Source: Schistocephalus solidus
Lineage: Eukaryota > Platyhelminthes > Cestoda > Diphyllobothriidea > Diphyllobothriidae
Reading direction: 5' to 3'
Length of the DNA: 64,000 nucleotides
NCBI GenBank assembly: GCA_017591395.1
Contig: WEDG01002501.1
Coordinates: 62,001 to 126,000 of the forward strand
In this document: piece after piece, positions 45,917 through 56,585 of the stretch
Layout of the letters: each line of letters starts with the position of its first letter
Numbering within the stretch: position 1 is the first letter of the stretch
Position numbers and translations under genes: made by a program
The notes under the pieces: model-generated
Databases searched by the model: none
Seen by the model: the letters and a program-made list of their open reading frames with translations, nothing else
Told to the model about the DNA's origin: nothing

Positions 45917-46658
45917 CTAACAGCGTGTGGCACTAGGTGGTTTCGTGAGGCAAGTCGGTGCCACACGGAAAGTGTTAGGAAAAAGCCGAAGCTGAATCAG
46001 TGTCGCCAACTGGACTTTCGTTAGCCTGCAAATATTCCTATGGATCGCCTGCTGTCTCTCAGCGATCGCAGGATCTCGTGTGTGTTTGGCAACCATTGCA
46101 GCAGCTCTCCGATACGGCTGTGGATTGAGAGCTATGCATTTAGTAAAAGAGTGGAAAGGATGAGAGTTCTTACCTATACCGTCTAAACACAGTCCTCCAA
46201 ACAGAAGATGCAGGCTTGTCTGAAATGAACTGATCAGCATTTGCCACGACAACATTTAAAAATATCCTAAATCTTCAAAAAATCAAATGTTTTGGGTACT
46301 TTTTCCGTCGGGCATCTCATGAGTTTGGTACTGTCACCCTAATCCCCCTCGAACACTTCACTGACGGTGACAATTTGGGACTTGGCTCAGACCAATGATC
46401 TACAGGGTCAGTCACCAGTTCGAGATAATGTTTGAGCCCATTGTGTTCGGTTTCACTCGTTGGAGTAAAGTCAGCGTTGAGCTGTCCAGATCTACCGTTA
46501 CAGATCACTGATCGTGTAGTGCCTTCTATGCCATCAACAAGTGACTGTAAATTTGCTGGTTTCGAGCATTTAGAGGGCCTTTCTCCACCACACGGGGTAT
46601 TGTCTGGATGCCAACTGATGCAAATATCTATGGCCGGTTTGTTTGGCCAGATGTTCAT
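45917..46658 (-). CDS. Two adjacent minus-strand reading frames, unidentified
   Basis: Two frames of 113 codons (46317-46658) and 112 codons (45917-46255) lie in series on the minus strand, about 60 bases apart. The first begins MNIWPNKPAIDICISWHP and contains DFTPTSETEHNGLKHYLELV; the second contains HSFTKCIALNPQPYRRAAAM. I recognise no family, see no second copy in the window and no clear splice pair. They could be a small spliced gene or an old element. Composition is more GC-rich than the flanks. Confidence 0.25.
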
Positions 46659-46895
46659 TAAGATAATTTAATTGCCCCCATTGGAATTAACCCGCTGTTG
46701 AAGCGAGGCCCAGTTCACCGGACAAATTTATTGTGGAGTCAGCCGATACACCTGAGTGCATTAGGAGCTTGCTCAAGATCCTGAGTTTCTGTTGACAGAA
46801 ATATACGATTACTGCATCCTTTGCAGAATGAGATTCTCCCGGCACGTTCAGCCTCTTTGTCTGTTATTGTCACTTGGACTTACAGTAGCTGTCCT

Positions 46896-46926
46896 AACTC
46901 ATGAAATCTGATGGATTTCATGAGTT
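46896..46926. repeat. Perfect 13-base inverted repeat
   Basis: aactcatgaaatc, five spacer bases (tgatg), then gatttcatgagtt. No gene is close, so a terminator role is not supported. Confidence 0.8.
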
Positions 46927-47689
46927 ACGGCCCATTACGCGAAATCAGTGCACGCTGCGTCCACCAAAGTTTTCCACCAATAAAGAACCGACCGTTAGGA
47001 AAAATAAGGCTTGTTGTGGTTTACAAATTAATATTACATTGTCTAGAAATACTAATTTTTTTAGAAAAGGTACGGATTACGAAAAGGTTAAAAATTGACC
47101 TAGTTGAGTAAACTAAAGTTGTAAATGTAAAGGAAGCCTCTCCATGCAATTAAACGAGTGACTAAAGCAGACAAAGCCGAATTTCTTTTGAAAATAGTCT
47201 TTTTCAGAGTTTCGCACATACAAATTCCTCTAGATTAACCGCAACGTAAAGTATGGCCGTCATCAAGCAGCCTAACATGAAAGTGTATATTTCAACACTG
47301 TTTTACGAGAATTCGTAGTTTTTCTTCCGTTTGTACATGGTCTTAGATTCGTTTGACCAAGGCGAGCAGATTTTCGCTTGATTGCGCCGATGGGGACGTC
47401 ACAGGAATATAATATTTCATTTGCATTGAGTAGAGCACGCAAGAAGTGAGATCGATCCGGCTCAGATGCTACAAACAGTTTCTTAGCTATGAGAAACAAA
47501 ACGCAAGTGATTATGCTCATGATCCGATAATAGTTAGGAAATTGAAGGATAATAACCAATGAGACAACCGAGTCACCCTAAGGAATGTGGCAGCATTCTA
47601 ATATGAGATCTGACTCCCCTAATTGAAGAGTGATTCGGGTTCAGTTATAAGCCAGCACGTATGTCGTTCGTGTAGATATAACAATGAGT
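46927..47689. other. No gene recognised
   Basis: Short frames only; the 95-codon minus frame at 47272-47559 has no motif. Confidence 0.4.
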
Positions 47690-47965
47690 TCGCGATGGAT
47701 GAACATCGTTGAAAGAGAAAAGGGAGACTAGAATAGCCATTTTTGGCTCATTGTTCGTAATCATCCAGCCAAACCCAACCCTGGATGGTGCTCCACCCGA
47801 AGCTTGAAATGCCTGATGATGGCTAATGAGCCAGAAATGGCCACTCCAGGCTCCGATTTCTTTGTCGGCAATGTTCATCTGCCTATAATACTAACCGCTG
47901 CGCAGCTGCTTGTGGAGCTCTAGAGTAAGCCTCAAGTCAGAACTGGACGAGTGAGTCCCGCAACC
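47690..47965 (+). repeat. SINE-A, rearranged copy
   Basis: Contains the family body twice in opposite orientation (agggagactagaatagccat near 47722 and tgatggctaatgagccagaa near 47814), followed by the end segment ctgcgcagctgcttgtggag. The tRNA-like head is mostly lost. Layout resembles the copy at 495-860. Confidence 0.6.
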
Positions 47966-48932
47966 GCTCGATGGGTGCTTGTCAACCAATGAGCGCTGAG
48001 TTGTATGAATGCGAAAAATTTGCAATCTCGTTTACTCCTAAAGCGTTCTCTGTAGAGGGGCTTTCAAGACGTGATAAGTAGAAATCTGCTTTTGTTAAAT
48101 ACCAACTGAAGCTCCCTCCAGGATTGGCTGATTAAATTGTTGTAGTTGTTAAAGGTAATCGCCTCGAATACCTCAAACACCTGAACACGGATTACGTCAA
48201 TTTATAATTCGTAATGGAGGCTGCGTCTAACAGCTTAATTTCATTGGATGTTTCACTATCGATGCATTGTGACCGATAGTAATCATTGCATCGCCTGGTA
48301 TATTTTTCCACGCCCGCTGCGTCAAGATCATTCATCTTGCTGCTCTTTTAATTTCCTCAGAAATTAATCACTAACTTGGAGTAAATCAGTCCATTTGAAG
48401 GCCTATAGGCGAAGTTGGTACCAGTGCTGTGAGTATGGTTGCACCTATAACCCCCCAAATTCATTCATCTTGCCTGCAACCGGTTTCAGACACACTGACC
48501 TCAACGTGTGCCCGAATAAAGCATGCGCACACGTGGGTATCCGGATAATTACAGCCATCTATGTATCACTTGTACAGGCCATGTAACACTTTAATGCAGC
48601 ACTCCTTGAAAAGGACTACTTAACTGTCATGCATTTTGTCATTGTTCAATTTCCTTATACCCTCATATACAAGTTTAATTCATACAAAAAATGCATCAAA
48701 ATATTTTTTATTGTTCTCACTCATTAGTAAATGACGTCTCCTTTAAATATCCTATTTCACGAATGAATGTGAAGGTTCGAGTCCCAGGAGATTTCACAAG
48801 CAAAAGTGAAGTCTGTTCGAGCATCGGAACAAGTTGTTTCGTTATCCTGCGCTTTCAAACTCCCGAAGGAGTTCTTTGTCAGAGATGGCAGCCAGGACAA
48901 AAGAGATGACACTTAAAGAGGGTATAAACTAA
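47966..48932. other. No gene recognised
   Basis: Short frames without motifs. No repeat recognised. Confidence 0.4.
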
Positions 48933-49480
48933 TCAGGGATTGCCTACCCAAGTGTGAAGGTGACTGCACAGGGCTCCATACGCTGGCGCCAAATCGCTGC
49001 GTCTTTTGATTGAGTTACAAACTGTGGACCAGGCTTCAAGCAATTCTCGGCTCTTCTCGTTTCCGGCGTGGGTGATTACCTTGAAGGCTGTGAAATTGAA
49101 CTCATGTATGAACGATCCCAGTATGCGTTCAGTCTGACCTACGTAGCTACACGGACAGTTAAGGTATTGGATACTACCCCCAGATTGCTCTTTGGGTTTT
49201 AGATAGTCTTTTATCTTCATCCTCCTGCTGCGCATAGTTGCTATGTGCCGATGTGCAATATCAACACGTAGTCCGGCAAAAATGCACTTAGTCACTTCTG
49301 AGACGTCCTTACTGTATGGCAGAGCATGCCATATCCCTGGTTGTGTTTCTGCTTTGGTCCTCCGATGCCCAGGGCGTAAGCATTGGCCATTCCGTATAAA
49401 TTAATCGCGGAACCTTCGGGCCTCATGTACTTTTCCTCCGGCTTGATGCAATGAGTCTGAGTTCGTTTGAAGAGCGTTCT
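48933..49480 (-). mobile_element. Penelope-like element 3 remnant (linker and GIY-YIG)
   Basis: Minus strand reads LPYSKDVSEVTKCIFAGLRV (across a frame change near 49292), then KDYLKPKEQSGGSIQYLNCP and SYVGQTERILGSFIHEF, then SRELLEAWSTVCNSIKRRSD. This is the known order of Penelope C-termini: the LPYV-GLSE linker, K-P-EE-GV-Y-I-C, the YVGQTGR part of GIY-YIG, and the closing LLEAW-INRH block. The GIY tyrosine region is altered and the upstream RT is missing. The LINE at 49490 begins directly beside it. Confidence 0.65.
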
Positions 49481-49489
49481 CACATAGCT

Positions 49490-50524
49490 TCGTGACCCAT
49501 AGTGGAGTTCGGTAGCCACCTGGGATGACTAAGCAGCCCTATTTAGGGACAGAATTGCTTACCCCCTCGCGGCTAGAAAAGGTGCCCTCAACAAACGCTG
49601 GGTCTCATGACAGCTGCGGCAGATCTTGGCTAGCAGACTGCAATTACATGCGTTCAAAAAACTCTAAACAATATCAACAACAACTCCTCTCCCAATCCCC
49701 CCACCCGGACTGCTCAGGTGAGCTTGCTCACGCTAGCAGCCTGGAATGTCCGCTCCCTTTTAGAAAAGCCCAGGAGCAACCGACCGGAACAGAGGACGAA
49801 GCTAGTCGCTCGGGAACTGGCGCACTACAAGGTGGACATTGCTGCTCTCAGCGAGACCCGATTCTCTGAACAGGGTCAGCTGGAGGAGGTGGGTGCCGGC
49901 TACACCTTCTTCCGGAGCGGCCGGCCAAAGGCAGAGTGACGCGACGCTTGTGTCGTCTTTGCCATCCGGAACGACATCGTGGGGCCTCTGCCCTGTTTGC
50001 CACAGGATTCAATGATCGCCTGATGAGCCTCCGCCTGCCTCTTCGGGGAGACAAGTTTGCCACCATCATCAGCGCCTACGCTCCCCCGATGACGAGCTCT
50101 GATGCACTGAAGGACAAATTCTACGAGGACCCGCATGCCCTACAGGCGACTGGGCCGAAGATGGACAAGTTAATTGCCCTTGGTGACTTCAACGCCCGCG
50201 TCGGGACAGACCACGCTGCCTGGCAGGGAGTGCTGGGTCCCCATGGTCTCGGTAGCCGTAACGATAACGGCCTCTTTCTTCTGCGAACGTGTGCGGAACA
50301 CCGTCTCGTGCTGACCAACACCTTCTTCCGCCTCCCGATGCGGCAAAAGGCGACCTGGGTACACCCCCGGTCGAGACACTGGCACCTCTTGGACTATGTT
50401 CTCGTCCGGAGGCGAGATCGACAGGACGTGCTATTGACAAAGGTGATCCCCGGTGCCGACCGATGGATGGACCACCACCTCATCATCTCCAAGATTAAAC
50501 TTCGCCTGCAACCACGGAGCGGGG
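49490..50524 (+). mobile_element. LINE copy A: 5' region and endonuclease only, inactive
   Basis: Starts with the same 5' sequence as LINE copy B (cgtgacccatagtggagttc at 49491 and 59560). The endonuclease reads [65 protein letters not shown] and DHHLIISK, the expected order of AP-endonuclease motifs in non-LTR retrotransposons. A TGA at 49937-49939 (from CGA, a CpG-type change) and a one-base deletion near 50010 break it. Similarity to copy B ends near 50520, where the exon 1 of an FBL copy begins, so the RT is missing. Confidence 0.8.
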
Positions 50525-50879
50525 TATGTGAAGCTCACCAAACCAGGCGAGGTTAGTCATTTTCAATCATCACATTACGTTCAATTATTCGCTAAAGGGG
50601 ATAAAATATGTGCAGTTATTTGCAATTTTACAATGGAGCAAATGCTATCTACCGACAACTTTATGTTTCGAATGCTCAACGAGCTGTATACAAACGCCCA
50701 GGATGATATCCATTTTCTGAGTTAATGCGGGGTTAGGGACCATACGCTAACTAACAGAAGCATACAAGGTTAAAATGCCCACTTCCACCTTGAATATCTG
50801 ATGACTTAGGTTCAGTAAATTTAAACAATTATAATTCATTTGGCTTACTGTTAAAAATAAGCAGCCGATATGGACTTTG

Positions 50880-51280
50880 AACCCATGACAGCAAGGGAAA
50901 TGTTTTAGTACAACCAACGTTCTAGCCAACTGAGTTATGAGACCCCACCGGGAGCCGTGAATTTTATTACACCTGGGTCAAGTTACTCTCCCAGCCTATT
51001 GCAACGTATGGAATCCACCAATTCTGATACAGTAAGCTGACTGTGCAAGCAGGATTTCCTAAGCGATCAATCTAGAATCTACCAGATGACTACCAGGCAC
51101 AATTAATAAGTATAAAAATTTTTGCAAATTTTAATAATTCATTTGACCCAGTTGTTAAAAACTCGGGGGCCTCGGTGAGACTCAACTCACGTCAGCAATT
51201 GGAAGGCTTCAGTACAGCCAACGGTCTAACCACATGAGCTACGAGGCCAAACCGGGAGGCTCGAGTTTGTAGCGTCCGCT
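50880..51280 (-). repeat. SINE-B, full copy within the FBL copy 7 intron region
   Basis: Minus strand carries two tRNA-like heads: one ending near 50945 (ctcataactcagttggctag-type A-box) and one near 51200-51250 (cctcgtagctcatgtggtta). Between them is the family signature ctcccagcctattgcaacg. The two heads suggest two copies joined or nested. Confidence 0.6.
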
Positions 51281-51650
51281 CCAGTAGCCCCTTCTCTGGT
51301 GCCCCCTTCTCCGTCAATGGCCGCTAATCTGCAGGCGCTCCGCTATCGCACACACCCGGTGGCATCTTGCCTTATTCGGACGACCTGGTTTGTCACATAT
51401 GGACCCTAGTGTTTATGCACCCTGGCTCGGCTCTTGAAACAAAATGTACTACACTCAGGCAGTCAGCCTCTCATGCTGACACGGGCATGCACCAGCGCGA
51501 AAGCAACACACCTCGGCTCACACGCTCCTGAACAGATGCTTTGTTCTGACACCCAAGCAAGCAGCCAACTCACGGCAACCTACCCTGCAAATGGAATAAA
51601 GCGGTTCTCACAACTAATTCACTTCTCCTATTAGACAAAACGAGTTTAAT

Positions 51651-51673
51651 GTGTGTGTGTGTGTGTGTGTGTT
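51651..51673 (+). repeat. GT microsatellite
   Basis: About eleven GT units. Confidence 0.9.
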
Positions 51674-51714
51674 GAGTAGAACTCATATGTTCCACCACTA
51701 CAAGTTTAATCAAA

Positions 51715-51810
51715 GTTCGCTCAAGTTACCCACCCAGCCTACTGCAACTAATGAAATTTTATCAATGCTGTTACGGTAAGCTGAGTGGCCAAGCCGAGTG
51801 ACTTATGAAA
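51715..51810 (-). repeat. SINE-B fragment
   Basis: Signature ttacccacccagcctactgc followed by gttacggtaagctgagtggc, as in the copies near 51000 and 3590. Confidence 0.55.
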
Positions 51811-53459
51811 TAGTAAAAAAAAACGTGACTATTGTAAAAAAAAAGTATAACCATGCAAAAACCTCCTGCTGACACAGAACTTTGGCGACGTCCTTAGACG
51901 GTGCATCTCACCATCGATGCACGTTGCCCTGCAGACAGAGAAACTGTAAAATTTATCATCCCCGGATGCCAGCGGAGTCCAACGGGCTCAATCTCTACCT
52001 AGATGAAAGGCAGTCTGTCACTCACCTCCTTGAATTGAGCTAGGCCTATTTTATTTTGGCCAGGATTTTAACATATCGGAGGCTTAAAAAATCACTATTT
52101 AAATCCAGCGGAGCCTGTGCTATTGCTCAGAGAGACGCTACATGCCTCAGTTACATTGTTCATCATGTGACATGACTGATGTCCTCCAGGTGCCAATCAA
52201 CTTCCTTGCCTGTTCTCTCATGTCCATCGAAGACAACTTTATCCTTCATTCCCTGAACCTACCTGATCTGTATGTTCACATAAGTCCTCTCCGGAGGAGC
52301 CCATCTCATATACAAACAAATGCGCCTCCTCATCCATAGATAGAAGACAAGAGCCAGTGAGAAGCGCGGTGGAGGGTTTGATTCAGAAAGAATGCTCTGA
52401 TATCCGATGCCTCTTAAATCGTTTGTGGAAACCTGGAACTTATGAGAATAAAGTAACTACGTTCTGGGCTTTCGTCTCTTGCCCAAGATTGCATCCTCCC
52501 ATTCACTGAGAAGTGTCATACCCGCGATATCTATAAGTGTCCGCTGACTTCATTTGGGCCTGCCGTTCTGATGTGCTGACCAGAGGGAGGCTTCTTCTTT
52601 TGCAGGACATGGGCCTGAATGTTAGAAAGGCGATTATGGTTGCCAATGACGACCTGGTAGTCCAGTAGCAGCCCGTCCATCCGCGAAGGATATTTCCACC
52701 AACTTGAGAATGTTGCACTCATTGGAGGAACTGCGTATCTTCGGCGTACTTATCCACCGTGACCGGAAACTTTACCAGCTTGTGCCAGATAATGCCCTCC
52801 ATCTTCTCCTCCTTAGGTTAAATTGACTTTTTAGAACGCTTCCAGATACTTTTGAACGAAGTTATTTCGAACATTTATTCTCTCAGATCCTTGCTGTTCA
52901 TTATTTATAGTGGTAGCTAACCCCGCCTAGAAGCATTGAAGGCCTTATGCGTCGAGATACTTGAATTGCGGTGGTTTGTGAGAGTATTTAAAAATACGAC
53001 AAGGTACTTTGTGTCATGCCGACAAGGACAGTAAGGCAGATCCAGAAAATATTAAGGATCCCGCATTCCAAATTAGAAATCTTCTTCGTACCTATCCAGA
53101 CCTTTATGAGATGATTTGCGTGAGTCCGATAAGTTCTCTATATGTTCGCTATAATACCGCTAGTTTTTCTTGGTATGCCATCACATGTTCGATGTCTGTA
53201 CTTAACAAATTGAATATTATTTAAAAAATAAACCTTGCTTTTACTATTCCGACTTCAGATACTCTGGAACATAATCATACCTGTCGATATCAGCTGGTTT
53301 CTTTCGGGTTTCTAAGACCTTGATATATTCCTTCCACACTTTGCTTGAGATGAATGAAAAGGAGAAATTTAGCTTTAGTTCGTTTTTTCTGCTCTGATGG
53401 TACTGCAAGCCTCCATATAAATACCTTGGATATCAGGAAAAAAAACAGTTAGCATTGAA

Positions 53460-53728
53460 AAAAGATCGTGAATTTTTGGATTCTGAAAGATATCTACGGC
53501 GACGATAGACACTTCTTCTACTGAGGGAAAATTACGCACGTAAGTAGAAGTATCTTCCGCAAATGGAAGGAGTTACTGTTCGACCAACATGTCAGCGCTG
53601 ACAATCACTGTCGCCCTTCAAACATTTAAGCACTTGTCTTACAGAATATGACCTCTCTTCCTATTTAGCATGTTAGAGCAGTAGGCCCACATGGGCTCAT
53701 TTGGTACTTCCAGATTTAGACAGATGAA
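53460..53728 (-). pseudogene. FBL copy 8: internal fragment
   Basis: Minus strand corresponds to the middle of the FBL C-terminal half: plus-strand text gacacttcttctactgaggg, then agaagtatcttccgcaaatgg and cagtaggcccacatgggctc matches the intact gene around 28590-28790 (gcttcctccagtgagggaaa, gaaatatccttcgcggatgg, cagcaggcccaaattagctc). It is cut at about 53730 by SINE-A. Confidence 0.7.
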
Positions 53729-53734
53729 CATTGC

Positions 53735-54010
53735 TTGCAAAAACAAGGGAGACTGGAATGGCCATTTCTCACTCATTAGCCGTCATCAGCCAGGCATACC
53801 CAATCCCAGGCGTGGATCACTCGAGATTCTAACCCGTGACCCGTTTATCAGAAGTCCAACGCTCTAACCATTGAGTCACGGGCTCATTATCTTTCCGGTT
53901 TAGATCGGAAACATTGACATTCGTTGAACGATCACCGATCACTAATGGAACTCACTCGTCCCATTCTGCCTTGGGGCTCAATCTCGAGTCTCACCGGCAG
54001 CTGCCCAGCA
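53735..54010 (-). repeat. SINE-A, left arm of second inverted pair
   Basis: Minus orientation: body aaacaagggagactggaatg, tRNA-like head at about 53820-53885 (gattctaacccgtgaccc and aacgctctaaccattgagtc), and the end segment actcgtcccattctgccttg. It is the most complete minus-strand copy here. Confidence 0.75.
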
Positions 54011-54029
54011 ACTGTCAATATTCCCGATC

Positions 54030-54310
54030 CAAACAACAATACAACGAGCCTGTGGTTCATTAGTTAGAAAGTTTCAATTCTGATCAACAGGTCGCGGTTT
54101 CGAGCCTCGGGTGATGCACCACCTGCATCCCCTCACTGAGTCTGTCTGATGACGACTAGTGAGTTAAAAATGGTCATTCCAGTCTCCCTCGTCTTGGTGG
54201 GCATGTCTAAACTGCCTTTAGTACTACTAGCCGCTGTGCGGCCGCTGGCGGGGATCGAGATTGAACCCCAAGGTAGAACGGAACGAGTGAGTCCTGTAAC
54301 AGATAGGGGA
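54030..54310 (+). repeat. SINE-A, right arm of second inverted pair
   Basis: Plus orientation: tRNA-like head near 54047-54110 (gagcctgtggttcattagtt, B-box ggtcgcggtttcgagcctcg), body tcattccagtctccctcgtc, and end gctgtgcggccgctggcggg. About 20 bases separate it from its inverted partner. Confidence 0.7.
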
Positions 54311-54719
54311 GCGTTCTTCAATAAACTTCCAGATATCACAGATTCGTCCCAGAGATCGTTGACTGGGAGCAAGTAAAGTCTCACAATTACGTGCATCATT
54401 TGTAGTTTTGCTAAGCTTAACTCACCACTGCCCACTGGCAACTTTTCGTAGGCGTACTGAATAAAATTCCCGAACACCCACGAAAATGCACATCAAGTAT
54501 TCCTGTGCCTGTGCGCTCGAATCTATCCTGTTTCACACTATACTGGTCATATGCCGGGCACAAGAACTGTGTTTTGCCCACAATTTCGGATACTTATAAA
54601 ACACTTTCACAGACATTACAATTGCCGTCTTCGGCGTTCCAGCTGTCTATCTTTAACATACTAAACATAAGTACAAAAATCAATCTAACCTATACTCTTT
54701 GGACTTCAGATCCTATGGA

Positions 54720-54960
54720 ACCCAATCACATCTGACCGGATCAACCGTTATCTTTCGACGACAGACCGCTTATCCTAAAGGAAGTTAATGCTGACATAGG
54801 ATCGCCGGACCAAACTCCTAGAAGGAGCCGTCAGATATTCTTGCCTTACTTTAAGAATCAATCCAAGGAGTCGGTTTATTCCCTTCGACTTTTGCTACGA
54901 ATGGGGGAAGGGCGTAATTACAATTCTGATCGTTTATTTCCTACTCGGGACGGAGTTGTT
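54720..54960 (+). pseudogene. FBL copy 9: start of exon 2
   Basis: A pyrimidine-rich tract and CAG (ctctttggacttcag) precede ILWNPITSDRINRYLSTTDR, matching the exon 2 start of copy 1 (ILWNPIISARISRYLS) and of the intact gene. A TAA follows after about 22 codons. Homology continues to about 54950 (gtaattacaattctgatcg versus gtaattcaaattctgctcc) and then stops where an inverted FBL fragment begins. No exon 1 was found upstream. Confidence 0.7.
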
Positions 54961-55698
54961 GCTCGACTTGCAGCTCATCACTGACAATCCCCGTTGCCGT
55001 TCAAATATCAAAGCACTTGTCCTTCAGGCGAAGGAGCCTTTCGTCGGTTAGCATATCAGCCCAGCAGGTCCAAATGAACTCAGCGGACACTTCTAGGTAT
55101 TTCAGATTCTTTCCGGTGATATTTATGGCTAGGAGCAAGAAAATTCTCGCGAAAGACGGAAGCAACTGAATGCACTGATATTTGAATTCATTATTCCCAT
55201 TGTTCCCATTTGGGTGAGCATTCGTCAACGAATTCCCAGTATTGCCTAAATAAAAGTAGAGCCTTGCGATTTAGACCATACACATTTAATTAGAGCCTCA
55301 ACGGTACCCCACCTTCCATCTACGGAGGTCACAGGGGTTGAGAATAACAGGTTATAAGTTTTGTTTATGTCATTCCCGGAGGACTTATGTGAATATGCAA
55401 ATCATCTTGGATGTGAAGACTAAGGACGCAGTTGCCCTCGAAGAATTTTACTGGAATGAGCAGTTAAAGGTTCATGCTTTTATACAGTCTCGTTCTTCGG
55501 GAAAAATTGACGAGTGTCCATTGAAGCAGACCTCTTTCTTCAATAAATATGTAATTTTATAAGGTAGGCAACGAAATACAGTTAATTCACTGTAGAAGTT
55601 CACCTACCTGCAAATAGGTAACTCGATTTAGCGGATCAGCAAATATAAACGGCTCTTTTAAAAGGACTGACCTCGTCTGGTAACTTGAGTTGTGGCAT
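54961..55698 (-). pseudogene. FBL copy 10: exon 1 and middle of exon 2, deleted
   Basis: Exon 1 at 55672-55698 is intact: MPQLKLPDE with ATG and donor GTCAGT. Exon 2 homology appears from about 55440 down to 54965: plus-strand ggacttatgtgaatatgcaaatcatcttgg-type text matches the intact gene near 29160, and 55001-55228 reads YLEVSAEFIWTCWADMLTDE followed by RLLRLKDKCFDI. The first ~350 codons of exon 2 are missing or unrecognisable, and the copy joins copy 9 head-on at about 54960. Confidence 0.7.
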
Positions 55699-56585
55699 AT
55701 CCTGCCCGTCGTACTGCGAAATTACTTTTATTGCAGAGAGCACAGAAAACCCGAAACTCGTGACTGAAAATTCAGCATTTCTTGGTTTCTCTGCATACCC
55801 CTCTCCAAACAGATTGCCCGCTTTTGAACTACTCTTGGCAAAGCTCACCGAACAGAATCGGTAAAAAGAGATCGGCCGTCGATTCCTGCGAGGTCCGCTG
55901 GGTGCCCCACAGCGGAATGGCCCACCTGGGCCCGGTTTTATGACCAAGTCAAGACAGCTAGAGGCAAAAGAGAGCACAGATGGCTGGCGCAGCGGAAAAC
56001 CGCACCCAGGCGTGCAACCGCACCAGCCCGGATTCATATGATAGGGAGTGTCGTAGAGTTCACCTTAAGAGGGAACAATTACAGTTTGATTCTTGATCAA
56101 CCAGTCAGCCACTCCACACAAACACGCACTCGGTTGACTGCAGCGTCCCAGCTGTCCTGTACTAGTTCGACTACATGTGCATGTTGCAACGCTGAAAATT
56201 TTGCGACAACTTGCAAGTACGTACCAGTGACTGCCAATCCCGGCTGTCTAAACCGTCTAATCTCCTTCAAGGCTGACTAACATATGGCCTCGTCACTGTC
56301 TCATACTTGGGATGTCACACCCGCGGCGGCGGACGTGCTTTCGTCCGGCTGCCAACTTCTTCCAACGACTTCTCTGATAGTTCTGTAGATAATACAATTA
56401 TCCTTCCAACTGGCGTCCCACTTCTTCCCTTCTCGTACGGAACCAGCCCAAAAGGTCGTAGCGGCTAGGGTATTCCTTAGAACTTAAGCTGCCGCGATAG
56501 TCCCATCGGTTGACAGCTTTCTAATCCCGGCTTTTAGCGCATTGCAATAGATTCAATGGTGTCAGATTGTTCATAGTAAATAATA
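55699..56585. other. No gene recognised upstream of FBL copy 10
   Basis: A 133-codon minus frame (55636-56037) runs over FBL exon 1 in the exon's frame (its end reads MPQLKLPDEV), so it may be an accidental open upstream leader. A plus frame at 56038-56280 has no motif. The CCAAT pair of the other FBL copies was not found here. Confidence 0.4.

Larger units (their letters stand above)
50525..53150 (+). pseudogene. FBL copy 7: pseudogene with exon 1 and decayed exon 2
   Basis: Exon 1 at 50525-50551 aligns with MSQLTIPVE as xVKLTKPGE, with a one-base deletion that puts the ATG at 50526 out of frame; donor GTTAGT is intact. The intron region holds a SINE-B (50880-51280). Exon 2 homology runs from about 51862 (QNFGDV, then LYLDERQSVTHLLEL) through VPINFLACSLMSIEDNFILH (52190), RRQEPVRSAVEGLIQ (52345), EKCHTRDI..VSADFIWAC (52510) to LCHADKDSKADPENIKDPAF (53005) and a final LLRTYPDLYEMI. 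Many frameshifts and stops. The promoter side is replaced by LINE copy A. Confidence 0.75.

Noticed and set aside
49292..49519. 75-codon minus frame as a separate gene
   Set aside because: Its left part is an out-of-frame extension of the PLE3 remnant and its right part overlaps the 5' end of LINE copy A.
55636..56037. 133-codon minus frame as a long N-terminus of an FBL protein
   Set aside because: The frame joins exon 1 of copy 10, but no other FBL copy has an open frame upstream of its exon 1, and the exon carries its own ATG.
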